DNA of 42,164 nt from Clostridia bacterium. GTDB taxonomy: Bacteria > Bacillota > Clostridia > Christensenellales > Borkfalkiaceae. Shown piece after piece: positions 8,298 to 17,066 of the stretch. The DNA lies in assembly GCA_017616695.1 (NCBI GenBank), contig JAFZXN010000041.1, positions 1 to 42,164 on the forward strand, read 5' to 3'. A program made the translations under genes and the position numbers. The notes beneath the pieces are model-generated. The model made no database searches. It worked only from the letters and a program-made list of their open reading frames with translations, and was not told where the DNA came from. The stretch's first letter is position 1. Each line of letters opens with the position of its first letter.

Positions 8298-8869
8298 GTT
8301 ACGACAAGCTTACGGACAAACAGCTTTCGGGGCTTTTCAAAAGCGGCGACGAACAGGCTTTCGAGGTCTTGTACCGTCGCTACGAAAAGACCATAAAGAG
8401 CCTTTCGCGCATACTGTGTTTTGCCGGCGGCAACGCCGAAGATCTGTGGCAGGAGGGCTTTTTGGGCTTGTATTCGGCGGCTAAAAGCTTTGACGACGGC
8501 AAGGAAAACGCCTCTTCTTTCAAGACGTTTGCCGTGTCCTGCATAAAAAACCGTATGCTCAACGCCATCGCCGCGGAAAAAAGCGATAAACGCAAGGCGA
8601 TGACCAACACCGTTCCCATAGAGGATAACGTAAACGAGCCGTTCGCGTCTCCCGAAGAAATGATAATCGGCGAGGAAACGCGTAACGAGATCACCGAGGC
8701 CATCAACGAAAAGCTTTCTCCCTTTGAAAAAAAGGTCTTCGAGCTTTACGTCGCGGGATATAAATATACGGAGATAGCGAAAACTCTTTCCGCAAAGCCG
8801 AAAACGGTGGACAACGCTCTGCAACGCATCAAAAACAAGAGCAAAGAGATATATTCAAAGCCTCTTTAA
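8294..8869 (+). CDS. sigH: RNA polymerase sigma-H-like factor
   Basis: This sigma-70-family factor resembles Spo0H/SigH, which directs early sporulation and transition-phase genes in Bacillus. Region 2 includes GDEQAFEVLYRRYEKTIKSL and EDLWQEGFLGLYSAAKSFDD. The segment EEMIIGEETRNEITEAINEK matches the SigH linker. Region 4 includes SPFEKKVFELYVAGYKYTEI followed by KTVDNALQRIKNK, a SigH hallmark. At 191 residues it is slightly shorter than Bacillus SigH. The mrnC-rlmB-sigH order matches Bacillus, except that the NYN-domain gene yacP, usually between rlmB and sigH, is absent; the start codon overlaps the rlmB stop. Clostridia also use SigH-like factors for competence-like genes. Confidence 0.86.
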   Translation: MSYDKLTDKQLSGLFKSGDEQAFEVLYRRYEKTIKSLSRILCFAGGNAEDLWQEGFLGLYSAAKSFDDGKENASSFKTFAVSCIKNRMLNAIAAEKSDKRKAMTNTVPIEDNVNEPFASPEEMIIGEETRNEITEAINEKLSPFEKKVFELYVAGYKYTEIAKTLSAKPKTVDNALQRIKNKSKEIYSKPL

Positions 8870-8946
8870 TGCTTTGAAAACGTAGATTTTTATTAAGAAA
8901 ACGCAGTGAGATCGGCTTAAACTCAGCCGCGTCAAACGAGGGTGTT

Positions 8947-10863
8947 ATGTCTTATCTGGCAATATACAGAAAATTCCGCCCCGCGACCTTCGAGGAAATG
9001 ATAGGTCAGGAGCATATAGTCAAAACGCTGACAAATCAGATTACGTCGGGGCGCATAGGCCACGCGTATCTGTTTTGCGGTTCGCGCGGAACGGGTAAGA
9101 CCACTACCGCCAAGATCTTTGCCAAGGCTATCAACTGCGAGCATCCCGTAAACGGTTCGCCGTGCGGGAAATGCGATACCTGCAAGGCTCTTTCCGATCC
9201 CGCCAATCTCGATATACTCGAAATGGACGCGGCGTCCAACAACAAGGTGGAAAACGTCAGAGAAATACGCGACAAGGTGCAATATCCGCCCGTTGCGGGT
9301 AAGTACAAAGTCTATATCATCGACGAAGTACACATGCTTACGACCGAGGCTTTCAACGCGCTTTTGAAAACGCTTGAAGAACCGCCCGCGCACGCCGTAT
9401 TCATTCTCGCGACCACCGAACAGCACAAGTTGCCCGCGACCATTCTGTCGCGCTGTATGCGCTTTGACTTTAAACTCGTTTCCGATAAGCTCATCGCCGA
9501 AAGGATAGAAAAAATATACCGCGAGGTAGGCAAGGATTACGAAAAGGAAGCCGTTATGCGTATTGCCGCCGCGGGCGAAGGGTGCGTAAGAGACGCGCTT
9601 TCCATAGCCGACCTTTGCCTATCCTATAGCGGCGAAAAGTTGACCTATAACGACGTTATCGACGTTTTGGGCGCTTCCGACAACACTACGACTTACAAGC
9701 TTGCCGAAGGTATTTTTTCGGGGCAAACGAGCGTCGCCGTATCGGTTACGGAAGAGCTGTGCGCGTCGGGTAAAAGCGTGGCGCTTATGTGCAAGGATAT
9801 GCTCAACGTCCTTCGCGACGTCCTTATCGTCAAAACTTGCAAAAATTACGCGGAGATACTTTCTCTTCCGCAGGGCGAACTCGATAAGCTCAAAAAACTT
9901 TCCGAGACGGCTGACGAACACAGGCTTTTAAGGATACTCGAGATATTTTCTTCGCTTGAAAACGAGCTTAAATACAGTTCGCACCCGAGAGTTATATTCG
10001 AAACGGCCGTATTAAAAGCCTCCGCTCCGCAGGAAGATTACGATATAGACGCGTTGCTTTCACGCATTTCAAAGCTTGAAAAAGAGCTTGCCAACCTTCG
10101 CGAAAACGGGGTAAAAGTGCCCGTATACGTCGATAAACGGCAGTTTTCGGACGAGCAGGCGCCGCTAAATAAGAGTGATGAAAAGATCGACGAAGTTCCC
10201 GCCGATGAAAACGCGGTGACGGTCGACGAAAGTGATAACGCTCCGTCTATTAGCGAAGAGATCGCACCCCCCGAAGATACGGGAGCCGATACCGACGCCG
10301 ATACCGACGAGCCGACTTATTACGACGACGAAGAAGTCGACGGCCCCGCCGATACGAGCTTCGACGACTTTTTGAACCGCGATCTTGCGTCGGAAGATTA
10401 CTACGAGCCGACCGGACCGGTCGAAGGGCAGATACCTTTCGATCTCGACGCGCCGACTGCCGTTTCCGCACCCGAAAAAAGCGAAACGGTAATAAAGCAG
10501 GCGGAACAGCCGCAGCCGAAAGCGGAAACACCTCAGATCAAAAGCGTGGGCGAGATCAACGTGAACAGGCTTTGGGGAACGCTTTTAAGAAGACTTCGCG
10601 CAGACAAGAATATAATGCTGTGGATAGCCTGTCAGGACGCCGAACCGAAGATATCGGGCAATAAATTGGTCATATCGGTCGAAGGCGAAAACGAATTGAA
10701 ATTGCTTTCAAAGCCGGACAACACAGCGATAATAAAAAAGATAGTTTCCGAAGAATACGATCTTCAGATAGAATTCGGCATCATCGGCGAAACGGCGGAC
10801 GAGTTTGACGAGGACGTCGAAAAGGTCAAAAAGGCGCTCGGCAAAGTGGAAGTCGTCGATTGA
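8947..10863 (+). CDS. dnaX: DNA polymerase III subunit gamma/tau
   Basis: DnaX is the clamp-loader ATPase of the replicative polymerase. The 638-residue protein has Walker A GSRGTGKTTTAK (about residue 45), a four-Cys zinc module (C-x8-C-x2-C-x2-C) and Walker B with VYIIDEVHMLT. The sensor-rich stretch LLKTLEEPPAHAVFILATTE is followed by the SRC arginine finger motif. After the clamp-loader core (about residues 1-365) comes an acidic, Asp/Glu-rich linker (about 400-510), then a C-terminal tau-like domain (about 535-635, beginning NVNRLWGTLLRRLRADKN). GAGGGTG precedes the ATG. No slippery heptamer for making a gamma form was evident. Confidence 0.96.
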   Translation: MSYLAIYRKFRPATFEEMIGQEHIVKTLTNQITSGRIGHAYLFCGSRGTGKTTTAKIFAKAINCEHPVNGSPCGKCDTCKALSDPANLDILEMDAASNNKVENVREIRDKVQYPPVAGKYKVYIIDEVHMLTTEAFNALLKTLEEPPAHAVFILATTEQHKLPATILSRCMRFDFKLVSDKLIAERIEKIYREVGKDYEKEAVMRIAAAGEGCVRDALSIADLCLSYSGEKLTYNDVIDVLGASDNTTTYKLAEGIFSGQTSVAVSVTEELCASGKSVALMCKDMLNVLRDVLIVKTCKNYAEILSLPQGELDKLKKLSETADEHRLLRILEIFSSLENELKYSSHPRVIFETAVLKASAPQEDYDIDALLSRISKLEKELANLRENGVKVPVYVDKRQFSDEQAPLNKSDEKIDEVPADENAVTVDESDNAPSISEEIAPPEDTGADTDADTDEPTYYDDEEVDGPADTSFDDFLNRDLASEDYYEPTGPVEGQIPFDLDAPTAVSAPEKSETVIKQAEQPQPKAETPQIKSVGEINVNRLWGTLLRRLRADKNIMLWIACQDAEPKISGNKLVISVEGENELKLLSKPDNTAIIKKIVSEEYDLQIEFGIIGETADEFDEDVEKVKKALGKVEVVD

Positions 10864-10978
10864 TATTTTTCGGCGGCATTTGGCGAAAATCGTCGATAAT
10901 CGACCTATCGGGGGGCTTTTCGTCGAAAATAATTGATTTTGACAAAAAAATAAACGGATATATAAAGGAGATAACGTT

Positions 10979-11323
10979 ATGGCATACGGCAGAGGCGGTT
11001 TCGGCGGTTACGGCGGCGGAAACCAGATGCAACAGCTTATGAAACAGGCGCAGAAAATGCAGGAGGATATGCAAAAGGCCAACGAAGAGCTTGACGAAGC
11101 TCGCTTGGTCGGCGAATCCGCGGGCGGCGCGGTCAAAGTGACCGTCAACGGCAAAAAGGTGTTTATGGGCGTGAATATCGATCCCGCCGTCATCGATCCC
11201 GACGACGCGGAAATGCTCGAAGACCTTATTACCGCCGCGTTCAATTCGGCTGCCGAAAAGGCGGATAAACTTTACGAAGAGAAGATGGGCCCGTACGCTA
11301 AAATGGGCGGAGGCTTGTTTTAA
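10979..11323 (+). CDS. Nucleoid-associated protein, YbaB/EbfC family
   Basis: This is a small DNA-binding protein usually encoded between dnaX and recR. The 114-residue product has a Gly-rich N-terminus ([11 protein letters not shown]), the helix [20 protein letters not shown] and the conserved core [27 protein letters not shown] lies 8 nt before the ATG, and the stop overlaps the recR start (TAATG). The family forms dimers that bind DNA with modest sequence preference. Confidence 0.94.
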   Translation: MAYGRGGFGGYGGGNQMQQLMKQAQKMQEDMQKANEELDEARLVGESAGGAVKVTVNGKKVFMGVNIDPAVIDPDDAEMLEDLITAAFNSAAEKADKLYEEKMGPYAKMGGGLF

Positions 11324-11916
11324 TGAACGTTTTTATCGAGCCGATAGCAAAGCTCATAAATAAATTTTCCACGCTTCCGGGCGTCGGCTCGAAAACTGCG
11401 CAGAGATACGCTTACAAGATAATTTCCATGAGCGAGGAGGATGCGGAGGAGTTTGCCGCCGCTATTATCGAAGCCAAGCGTAAAGTGCATTATTGCTCCG
11501 AGTGCGGGAACTTTACCGACGAAGACGTGTGCGAGATATGCAAAAACCGTTCCAAGGAAATTATCTGCGTCGTCAAAGAGCCTAAAGACGTTCTCGCGCT
11601 TGAAAAAGCCGATCGCTTTAGCGGCGTCTATCACGTTCTTCACGGCACGATAAACCCCATCGAGGGCATAGGGCCTAACGACATAAGGATAAAAGAACTA
11701 TTGTTGCGGCTTTCGGACGGCGTTACGAAAGAAGTCATCATGGCGACCAATCCCGACGTCGAAGGCGAAGCTACGGCTATGTATATAGCAAAGCTTGTAA
11801 AGCCGCTCGGGATAAAGGTCACGAGGATAGCTCACGGCGTAGCCGTCGGGCAGGATATCGAGTACGCCGACATCGGCTCGCTTTCACGCGCCTTGACCGA
11901 CAGAAGAGAATTATAA
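11323..11916 (+). CDS. recR: Recombination protein RecR
   Basis: RecR acts with RecO and RecF to load RecA at gaps. The 197-residue protein has the N-terminal helix-hairpin-helix ([20 protein letters not shown]), a four-Cys zinc finger (C-x2-C ... C-x2-C at about residues 56-71, with [16 protein letters not shown]) and a Toprim domain starting [15 protein letters not shown]. The C-terminal Walker-like motif is present in [17 protein letters not shown]. It is translationally coupled to the YbaB-family gene and ends the dnaX-ybaB-recR block. Confidence 0.96.
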   Translation: MNVFIEPIAKLINKFSTLPGVGSKTAQRYAYKIISMSEEDAEEFAAAIIEAKRKVHYCSECGNFTDEDVCEICKNRSKEIICVVKEPKDVLALEKADRFSGVYHVLHGTINPIEGIGPNDIRIKELLLRLSDGVTKEVIMATNPDVEGEATAMYIAKLVKPLGIKVTRIAHGVAVGQDIEYADIGSLSRALTDRREL

Positions 11917-12322
11917 AATATTTTTCCGACGGCGGTCGGTCGTTTTCTTTTATATAATTTGAAAAGACGGCGGAAACTACCTGTCCCCGTCTTTTAGCTT
12001 GCGTTTAAACGGCGATTTCATTTATTGAAAAGGTGTTTTCGGAGATGATTTTTCAGTATTGCCACAAAGTTTGCAAACAATGTGGAAATACTTGTGTTTT
12101 TTAAGATAAATGCATAATAAAATTGCGTTAAAAGCACGAAAGCGCATATTTTAAATTATCGAAATTTCTGCCGTATATGCGAGATTTTGACGGGTTTTTA
12201 AATTTTTTCAACAAAAAACGCTTATGCCGTTTATAACGTTTGACATATATGGATTTATTTGATATTATAGTCGTAACGCCGTTATTTTAGAATTGTTATT
12301 ACGGTGTTTTCGTAGGTGGAAT
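11917..12322. other. 406-bp intergenic region between recR and malQ
   Basis: AAAAGACGG at 11962-11970 pairs perfectly with CCGTCTTTT at 11987-11995 across a 16-nt loop; this may be a weak terminator for recR, ending in TTTT. A 24-bp imperfect palindrome at 12062-12085 has CCACA...TGTGG outside and GTTTGCAAAC inside. The malQ promoter is annotated separately. No ORF with a ribosome binding site was seen. Confidence 0.5.
12240..12268 (+). promoter_or_regulatory. Sigma-A-type promoter of malQ
   Basis: Perfect TTGACA (12240-12245), a 17-bp spacer and TATTAT (12263-12268). The predicted transcript would start about 48 nt before the malQ ATG. An 8-bp stem with one G-U pair (AACGCCGT with ACGGTGTT) can form in this short leader. 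Confidence 0.75.
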
Positions 12323-13798
12323 ATGAAAAAGGGTGCGGGCGTTTTAATGCCCGTTTTTGAACTGCCGAGCAAGTACGGAATAGGTTCTTTCGGCAAATGG
12401 GCTTACACTTTCGTCGACTTTTTGAAAAGGGCCGGCCAAACATATTGGCAGATGCTGCCGCTCGTTCAGACGGGCTACGGCGACTCGCCTTACCAGACGG
12501 TTTGCGATATTTCCGGCAACCCGTATTTTATCGATCTCGAGATCTTGCGCGGTAAAAAACTGCTTACTTACCGCGAAGTTGAAAACGCTATCGAAAAGTC
12601 CGACCTTATAGATTACGGCAAATTATACAGTGAACGTTACCCGCTTTTAAAGAAGGCTTTTTCGCGCTTTGATAAGAACGACCGTTCTTTCCGCGCTTTC
12701 GTCAAAAAGGGCGATTACGTCGATTACGCGCTGTTTATGACGCTTTCTTCGGCTTTTGAAAAGCCGTGGTACGAATGGCCCGACGAGTATAAGAAAAGGG
12801 ATAAAGCCGCGCTTGACGATTTTGCCGAAAAGAACAAAAACGAGATATTATTCTGGCAGTTTTTGCAGTATGAGTTCTGGGAACAGTATCGCGCGCTCAA
12901 AAAATACGCCAATTCCAAAGGGATAAGCATAATCGGCGATCTGCCGCTTTACGTTGCTCACCACTCCGTGGACGTATGGACATCGCCCGAAAACTTTATG
13001 CTTGACGACGATTATATGCCCAAAAAGATCGCAGGCGTTCCGCCCGATTATTTTTCCGAAGACGGTCAGCTTTGGGGCACGCCCGTTTACGACTACGATC
13101 GTCAGACCGAAGACGGCTTTGCTTTCTGGAAAAAGCGTATGGCGCACGCGGAAAGCGTTTTCGATCTCGTGAGGATAGACCATTTCCGCGGGCTTGACAG
13201 ATTCTGGGCGGTGGACGCGGGCAGCGATTCGGCACGTAACGGCGAATGGTTAAAAGCCCCCGGCAGAGAATTGTTTGCCGCTATCGGCACCGAAAAGGTG
13301 CTTGCGGAAGACCTCGGCATACTCGACGACGGCGTTATTTCTTTGATGACCGATCTGAAAGTTCCGGGAATGAAAGTTTTGTCCTTTGCGTTCGACAGCG
13401 GTGAAGACAATCTGTATCTGCCGTGGAACGTGACGGAAAACTCCGTCGTATACACCGGTACGCACGACAACGATACGCTTTTAGGCCACTTCAAAAGCCT
13501 TGACAAAGCCGAACTCGAACACGAAAAACAGCTCGTCAAAAAGTCGCTTACTTATCTTGGGATATTCCGTAACGTTTCGGGCCTTTATTCCGTTTGCGAC
13601 GCCGTTATCGATATCGCGTTTGCCTCCAAATGTCGCGTAGCCATAGTGCCTATGCACGATCTTTTAATGCTCGGCAGCGAATATCGGATTAATTGTCCCG
13701 GCAGTATGGGGTGCTGGCGCACGAGGATAAAAGAAAGCGTTCTGACCGATACTTTAGCTTCGCTTATCAAGCGCAGGACCAAACGTTTCGGCAGGTGA
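12323..13798 (+). CDS. malQ: 4-alpha-glucanotransferase (GH77, amylomaltase)
   Basis: MalQ transfers alpha-1,4-glucan segments between maltooligosaccharides in the cytoplasm. The ATG at 12323 is chosen because AGGTGG lies just upstream; an in-frame ATG-like start 30 bp earlier has no site. The 491-residue product opens with the GH77 signature AGVLMPVFELPSKYGIGSFG and has SPYQTVCDISGNPYFIDLE. Catalytic residues by homology are nucleophile Asp286 in VRIDHFRGLDRFW, acid/base Glu329 in LAEDLGIL and Asp382 in YTGTHDNDTLLGHF. The end NCPGSMGCWRTRI replaces the usual N-x-PGT-x-x-NW motif; Pro-Gly is kept, but Thr-x-x-x-Asn is altered to Ser-Met-Gly-Cys. It appears to be monocistronic. Confidence 0.93.
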   Translation: MKKGAGVLMPVFELPSKYGIGSFGKWAYTFVDFLKRAGQTYWQMLPLVQTGYGDSPYQTVCDISGNPYFIDLEILRGKKLLTYREVENAIEKSDLIDYGKLYSERYPLLKKAFSRFDKNDRSFRAFVKKGDYVDYALFMTLSSAFEKPWYEWPDEYKKRDKAALDDFAEKNKNEILFWQFLQYEFWEQYRALKKYANSKGISIIGDLPLYVAHHSVDVWTSPENFMLDDDYMPKKIAGVPPDYFSEDGQLWGTPVYDYDRQTEDGFAFWKKRMAHAESVFDLVRIDHFRGLDRFWAVDAGSDSARNGEWLKAPGRELFAAIGTEKVLAEDLGILDDGVISLMTDLKVPGMKVLSFAFDSGEDNLYLPWNVTENSVVYTGTHDNDTLLGHFKSLDKAELEHEKQLVKKSLTYLGIFRNVSGLYSVCDAVIDIAFASKCRVAIVPMHDLLMLGSEYRINCPGSMGCWRTRIKESVLTDTLASLIKRRTKRFGR

Positions 13799-13933
13799 CA
13801 AAACGGTGAAAACGCCAGATAACGGGCTTATAGGGCAACTTTTTTTTGACGATGACGGATGCAACGAATGATACTTTCATCGTCACGATCTGTTTCTTTG
13901 ATCAAAAAATAGTGTTTTTATACGTTGATGATT

Positions 13934-13963
13934 GCGGCACGCGAAAATTTGCGTGCCGCTTTA
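13934..13963 (+). terminator. Probable terminator downstream of malQ
   Basis: GCGGCACGC (13934-13942) and GCGTGCCGC (13951-13959) form a perfect 9-bp stem with an 8-nt GAAAATTT loop, followed by TTTAT. The T-tract is short, so termination may be partial. Confidence 0.6.
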
Positions 13964-14050
13964 TACTGCCGCTCGCGAACGTGGTCCGCCGGATCATTCG
14001 ATTAAGAGTTGTTGATAGTATATATATTTTAACAGTAAAGATAAAAATCG

Positions 14051-14079
14051 TTGACTATCGTTTTAATATATGCTAAAAT
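14051..14079 (+). promoter_or_regulatory. Promoter of acyltransferase-like gene
   Basis: TTGACT (14051-14056), a 17-bp spacer and TAAAAT (14074-14079) with an extended TG two bases before the -10. The ATG follows 60 bp later. Confidence 0.65.
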
Positions 14080-14138
14080 TGACGAGTAGTTTTTTAAAAG
14101 ATAAACGCCGCTTGAACTCGGCGCGATAAACGGGTACT

Positions 14139-15077
14139 ATGGAAACGAGAAAGAAACGATTTAAAGACAGAAAAGACGGTTATTACGTTTACGACCTTGA
14201 CAGCATGCACAAATTCATGCCGTATCTTTTGCCCAACCGTGCAGACAACGAGGCCGTATTAAAGGCCCGTTTCGATATGACGAAGGCGATGGAATATCTT
14301 GCGGTAAAAAATTCCGTTCCGAGTGAAGACGGGTTCAAATACACCATATTCCATCTGTTTTTGGCGGCGGTTGCCAAAACGGTATATCTTCGTCCTCTGT
14401 TAAACAGATTTATTCAAGGCAGGCGCGTTTACGACAGAAAATTCATGTCGTTTTGCTTTATCGTCAAAAAGAAATTTTGCGACGGCAGCAACGAGGCGGT
14501 CGCCATTATGAAACTCGGGGAAGACAAAAGTCTTTCGCCGATAGAAGAGGTGCACGACAAGATACACGATATCGTCTACGATATACGCGTAAACAACAAG
14601 ACCGATTCGACTACGGGCGTTTTGGATAAGCTCACAAAACTGCCGCGCTTTTTGCTGAAATTCGTGACCTGGTGCCTTATGACGATGGACTATCTCGGTA
14701 TAATGCCAACGTCTCTTATGAAGGACGATCCTTACTACACGACCGTGTTTTTGACCAATCTCGGTTCCATAAAGATGGACGCCGATTATCATCACCTTGC
14801 CAACTACGGCACCAATTCAATTTTCGCTATAGTGGGCGAAATGAAAAAGCGCCCATTCTTTAACGACGACGGCACTTACGAAATGAAACAGTCCGTCGAT
14901 CTCGGGCTGACGATAGACGAGCGCATCGCCGACGGCGTGTATTTTGCAAAATCGATAAAAGTTTTGCAAAAAATAATAGAAAACCCAGAACTGCTCGACA
15001 GACCTTACGACGAGGAAGTCGAAGTGGGCGACGTCTGCGGCAAACCCGCGTTTTCCGACCTTTCCAAAGCCGAATAA
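14139..15077 (+). CDS. E2/chloramphenicol-acetyltransferase-fold protein, probably altered catalysis
   Basis: The 312-residue protein resembles the catalytic domain of 2-oxoacid dehydrogenase E2 acyltransferases but has no lipoyl or peripheral-subunit-binding domain. Recognisable parts are the RPLLNRFIQGRRVYDR core segment (about residue 85) and TVFLTNLGSIKMDADYHH. The C-terminal motif DLGLTIDERIADGVYFAKS (about residues 252-270) stands where E2 proteins carry D-H-R-x-x-D-G. Here Glu occupies the catalytic His position, while the Asp-Gly is kept. Stand-alone proteins with D-E-R-I-x-D-G occur in other Clostridia, from memory of the family. The acyl-CoA synthetase downstream suggests an acyl-CoA substrate or ligand. 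No E1 or E3 gene is nearby. No strong ribosome binding site was seen. Confidence 0.75.
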   Translation: METRKKRFKDRKDGYYVYDLDSMHKFMPYLLPNRADNEAVLKARFDMTKAMEYLAVKNSVPSEDGFKYTIFHLFLAAVAKTVYLRPLLNRFIQGRRVYDRKFMSFCFIVKKKFCDGSNEAVAIMKLGEDKSLSPIEEVHDKIHDIVYDIRVNNKTDSTTGVLDKLTKLPRFLLKFVTWCLMTMDYLGIMPTSLMKDDPYYTTVFLTNLGSIKMDADYHHLANYGTNSIFAIVGEMKKRPFFNDDGTYEMKQSVDLGLTIDERIADGVYFAKSIKVLQKIIENPELLDRPYDEEVEVGDVCGKPAFSDLSKAE

Positions 15078-15205
15078 GCGGCGATAAACTTAAAAAGCAC
15101 CTGTTTTTTAACATATCCGGCGCCGATAAAAGGCGACGGGGGATATAATCAAAACGGTCGTCGTCGGGCTTTGGATCGGCGAAATCGATACCTTCGGGAG
15201 AACGT

Positions 15206-16921
15206 ATGGCTGAAGAAAAAAACGCCCCGTGGCTCAAAAACTACGGAACGGTAAAATTTCATCTCGAATACCCTGACGCGTCTATGGCGGACGCCGTTTT
15301 TGCAGTCGCGGACGAAAGCAAAAAAAGGACGGCGCTATCCTGTAAGGGGAAGAAGATAGATTATAAAACGTTCAAAGAAAAGGTCGTTTTGACGGCAAAA
15401 GCTTTTACCGCCATGGGTATCAAGCCGAAAGATATCGTTACGATATGTATGCCCAATCTTTTCCAGACGGTCTATGCGATATACGCGCTCAACTATATCG
15501 GCGCGGTCGCATCGATGATACACCCGCTTTCCGCCGAGGAAGAGATAGCGTATTATCTTAAAGAAGTCGGCTCGTCGGTCATTATGACGCTCGACACGTT
15601 TTATAATAAGATAGTCGAAGTCGAAAAGATAACGCCTATTAAAACTGTACTGTTAACGGGCGCTGCGGACGAACTCGGTTTTGTCAAAAAGTCCGCCTAT
15701 AAGCTTGTTAACGGCAAAAAACGTTGCAATTTTACGCCCGCGGCGAACGTTATCGAATGGAAAAATTTCATAAAATCGGGCAAAGAAATAAGTAGTTTAA
15801 AGCCTTATCATCTCGATAAAGACGAACTTGCCGTGATACTATTCAGCGGCGGCACTACGGGGACGACCAAAGGGATAAAGCTTTCGAGTTATAATTTCAA
15901 CGCGCAGGCTCTCCAGACGGCGAATATGTGCGCGAAAGATATCCCCGGCAAAAAGATGCTTGCGGCGATGCCGTGTTTTCACGGTTTCGGCCTGGGCGTG
16001 TGCATACATACGGCACTTATAATGGGTGCGGAGTCGATGCTCGTGCCGCGTTTCAACGTCAGAGAATACGCCAAACTCATAAAAAGGTATAAGCCTAACT
16101 ATATTGCGGGAGTTCCCACGCTTTACGAGGCTTTGACGCGCGACGACTATTTCGATAAAGTCGACTTAAGTTGCCTTATGGGCGTGTTTTCGGGCGGCGA
16201 CAAGCTGACGGTGGACCTTAAACGCCGTTTCGATAAATTCCTTGCCGACCACGGCGCGACGGTGAAGATCCGCGAGGGTTACGGAATGACCGAGTGCGTT
16301 TCGGCAAGCTGTTTAACGCCGTATAACAAGGAAAAGGAAGGAAGCATAGGGTTTCCTTTCCCCGATACCTATTTCACCGTATGCAGCCCCGCCACCACGA
16401 ACGAACTTAAATTGGGCGAAGTCGGGGAATTGTGTATCAAAGGCCCGTCGGTCATGCTCGGATATTTTAACCGCCCCGACGAGGACGCGATAACGCTTTT
16501 AAAGCACGACGACGGCGATATATGGCTCCATACGGGCGATCTCGGTTATATAGACGAAGAAGGTTACGTTTATTTCGTTCAGCGGCTCAAACGAATGATA
16601 GTTACGAGCGGTTATAACGTATACCCGTCGCAGATAGAGAGCGTGCTCGACAGCCACGAAGCCATCAACTGTTCGTGCGTTATCGGCGTTAAAGACGCTT
16701 ATAAAATGCAGAAGGTGAAAGCTTTCGTCGAACTTAAAGACGGCCGCGAACCGACCGAAGCATTAAAAAACGGTATTCTGGCATATTGTAAAAAGCGCGT
16801 GGCCAAATACGCCATGCCCAAAGAACTCGAATTCAGAAAAGAACTTCCGCGAACGCTCGTAGGCAAAGTCGCGTACAGCGTTCTCGAAAAAGAAGAAGCC
16901 GAAAAATCCGACGTAAAATGA
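15206..16921 (+). CDS. AMP-dependent acyl-CoA synthetase/ligase
   Basis: This is an ANL-superfamily enzyme that would activate a carboxylic or fatty acid through an acyl-adenylate to acyl-CoA. Motifs are the P-loop ILFSGGTTGTTKGIKLSSYN (about residues 212-231), the YGMTE motif in REGYGMTECVSAS (about 357), TGDLGYIDEEGYVYFVQRLK with the conserved Asp, and MIVTSGYNVYPSQIE. The C-terminal catalytic Lys lies in PRTLVGKVAYSVL. All core motifs are intact over 571 residues. The substrate is not predictable. It lies 128 bp after the E2-like gene with only a weak hairpin between, so the two may form one operon. It ends at the direct-repeat copy that carries a terminator. Confidence 0.88.
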   Translation: MAEEKNAPWLKNYGTVKFHLEYPDASMADAVFAVADESKKRTALSCKGKKIDYKTFKEKVVLTAKAFTAMGIKPKDIVTICMPNLFQTVYAIYALNYIGAVASMIHPLSAEEEIAYYLKEVGSSVIMTLDTFYNKIVEVEKITPIKTVLLTGAADELGFVKKSAYKLVNGKKRCNFTPAANVIEWKNFIKSGKEISSLKPYHLDKDELAVILFSGGTTGTTKGIKLSSYNFNAQALQTANMCAKDIPGKKMLAAMPCFHGFGLGVCIHTALIMGAESMLVPRFNVREYAKLIKRYKPNYIAGVPTLYEALTRDDYFDKVDLSCLMGVFSGGDKLTVDLKRRFDKFLADHGATVKIREGYGMTECVSASCLTPYNKEKEGSIGFPFPDTYFTVCSPATTNELKLGEVGELCIKGPSVMLGYFNRPDEDAITLLKHDDGDIWLHTGDLGYIDEEGYVYFVQRLKRMIVTSGYNVYPSQIESVLDSHEAINCSCVIGVKDAYKMQKVKAFVELKDGREPTEALKNGILAYCKKRVAKYAMPKELEFRKELPRTLVGKVAYSVLEKEEAEKSDVK

Positions 16922-16925
16922 GTTC

Positions 16926-17051
16926 ATAACAGCTTAAAAGCCGAAGGCAGGTCAAAACTATCGACCGTAAGCCTTCGGCTTTATTTTTTTTATAGGGTGA
17001 TTTGCGGCGATAACCGCCTTATAGGCGGACTAACGCGTTTATATTGGGCAA
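16926..17051. repeat. 126-bp direct repeat, copy 1 (with terminator)
   Basis: The sequence from ATAACAGCTTAAAAG to TATTGGGCAA is nearly identical to 27510-27638. Differences are confined to the T-tract (a small insertion and substitutions) and one C/T change. It contains the terminator hairpin at 16937-16988 and a second small hairpin (CCGCC-TTATA-GGCGG) further on. The two copies are in the same orientation and bracket the 10.4-kb glycan cassette. Confidence 0.95.
16937..16990 (+). terminator. Terminator after acyl-CoA synthetase gene
   Basis: AAAGCCGAAGGC pairs with GCCTTCGGCTTT, with GGTC/GACC inside the loop, followed by ATTTTTTTT. It lies within repeat copy 1. The A-rich left flank is too short to say whether it also acts on the minus-strand regulator gene. 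Confidence 0.85.
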
Positions 17052-17066
17052 TAAAAGCGCGGTATA

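Larger units (their letters stand above)
13799..14138. other. 340-bp intergenic region between malQ and acyltransferase-like gene
   Basis: An eight-T run occurs at 13840-13847 shortly after malQ. TGACGATGA at 13847-13855 has a perfect complement at 13877-13885. A stronger hairpin (13934-13959) and a promoter (14051-14079) are given separately. A 76-codon frame here lacks a ribosome binding site and runs through the hairpin, so it is not called. Confidence 0.45.

Noticed and set aside
8870-8946. Possible small RNA (SRP RNA) before dnaX
   Set aside because: The 77-bp gap lacks the conserved SRP loop sequences and is too short for a typical 4.5S/6S-type RNA plus promoter.
10887-10905. Shared CGATAATCGACCTAT between the dnaX-ybaB gap and the terminator near 28430
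   Set aside because: The 15-bp identity is not accompanied by similar flanks, so it may be chance.
10939-10966. TTGACA-16-TATAAA promoter-like sequence before the ybaB-type gene
   Set aside because: The -10 overlaps the ribosome binding site, so a transcript from it would lack one. It is probably chance in AT-rich sequence.
13847-13885. 9-bp inverted repeat TGACGATGA as a terminator
   Set aside because: The T-run precedes rather than follows it on the + strand, and the 21-nt loop is long.
13846-14076. 76-codon frame between malQ and the E2-like gene
   Set aside because: It runs through the terminator-like hairpin and the downstream promoter, and has no Shine-Dalgarno sequence or recognisable family.
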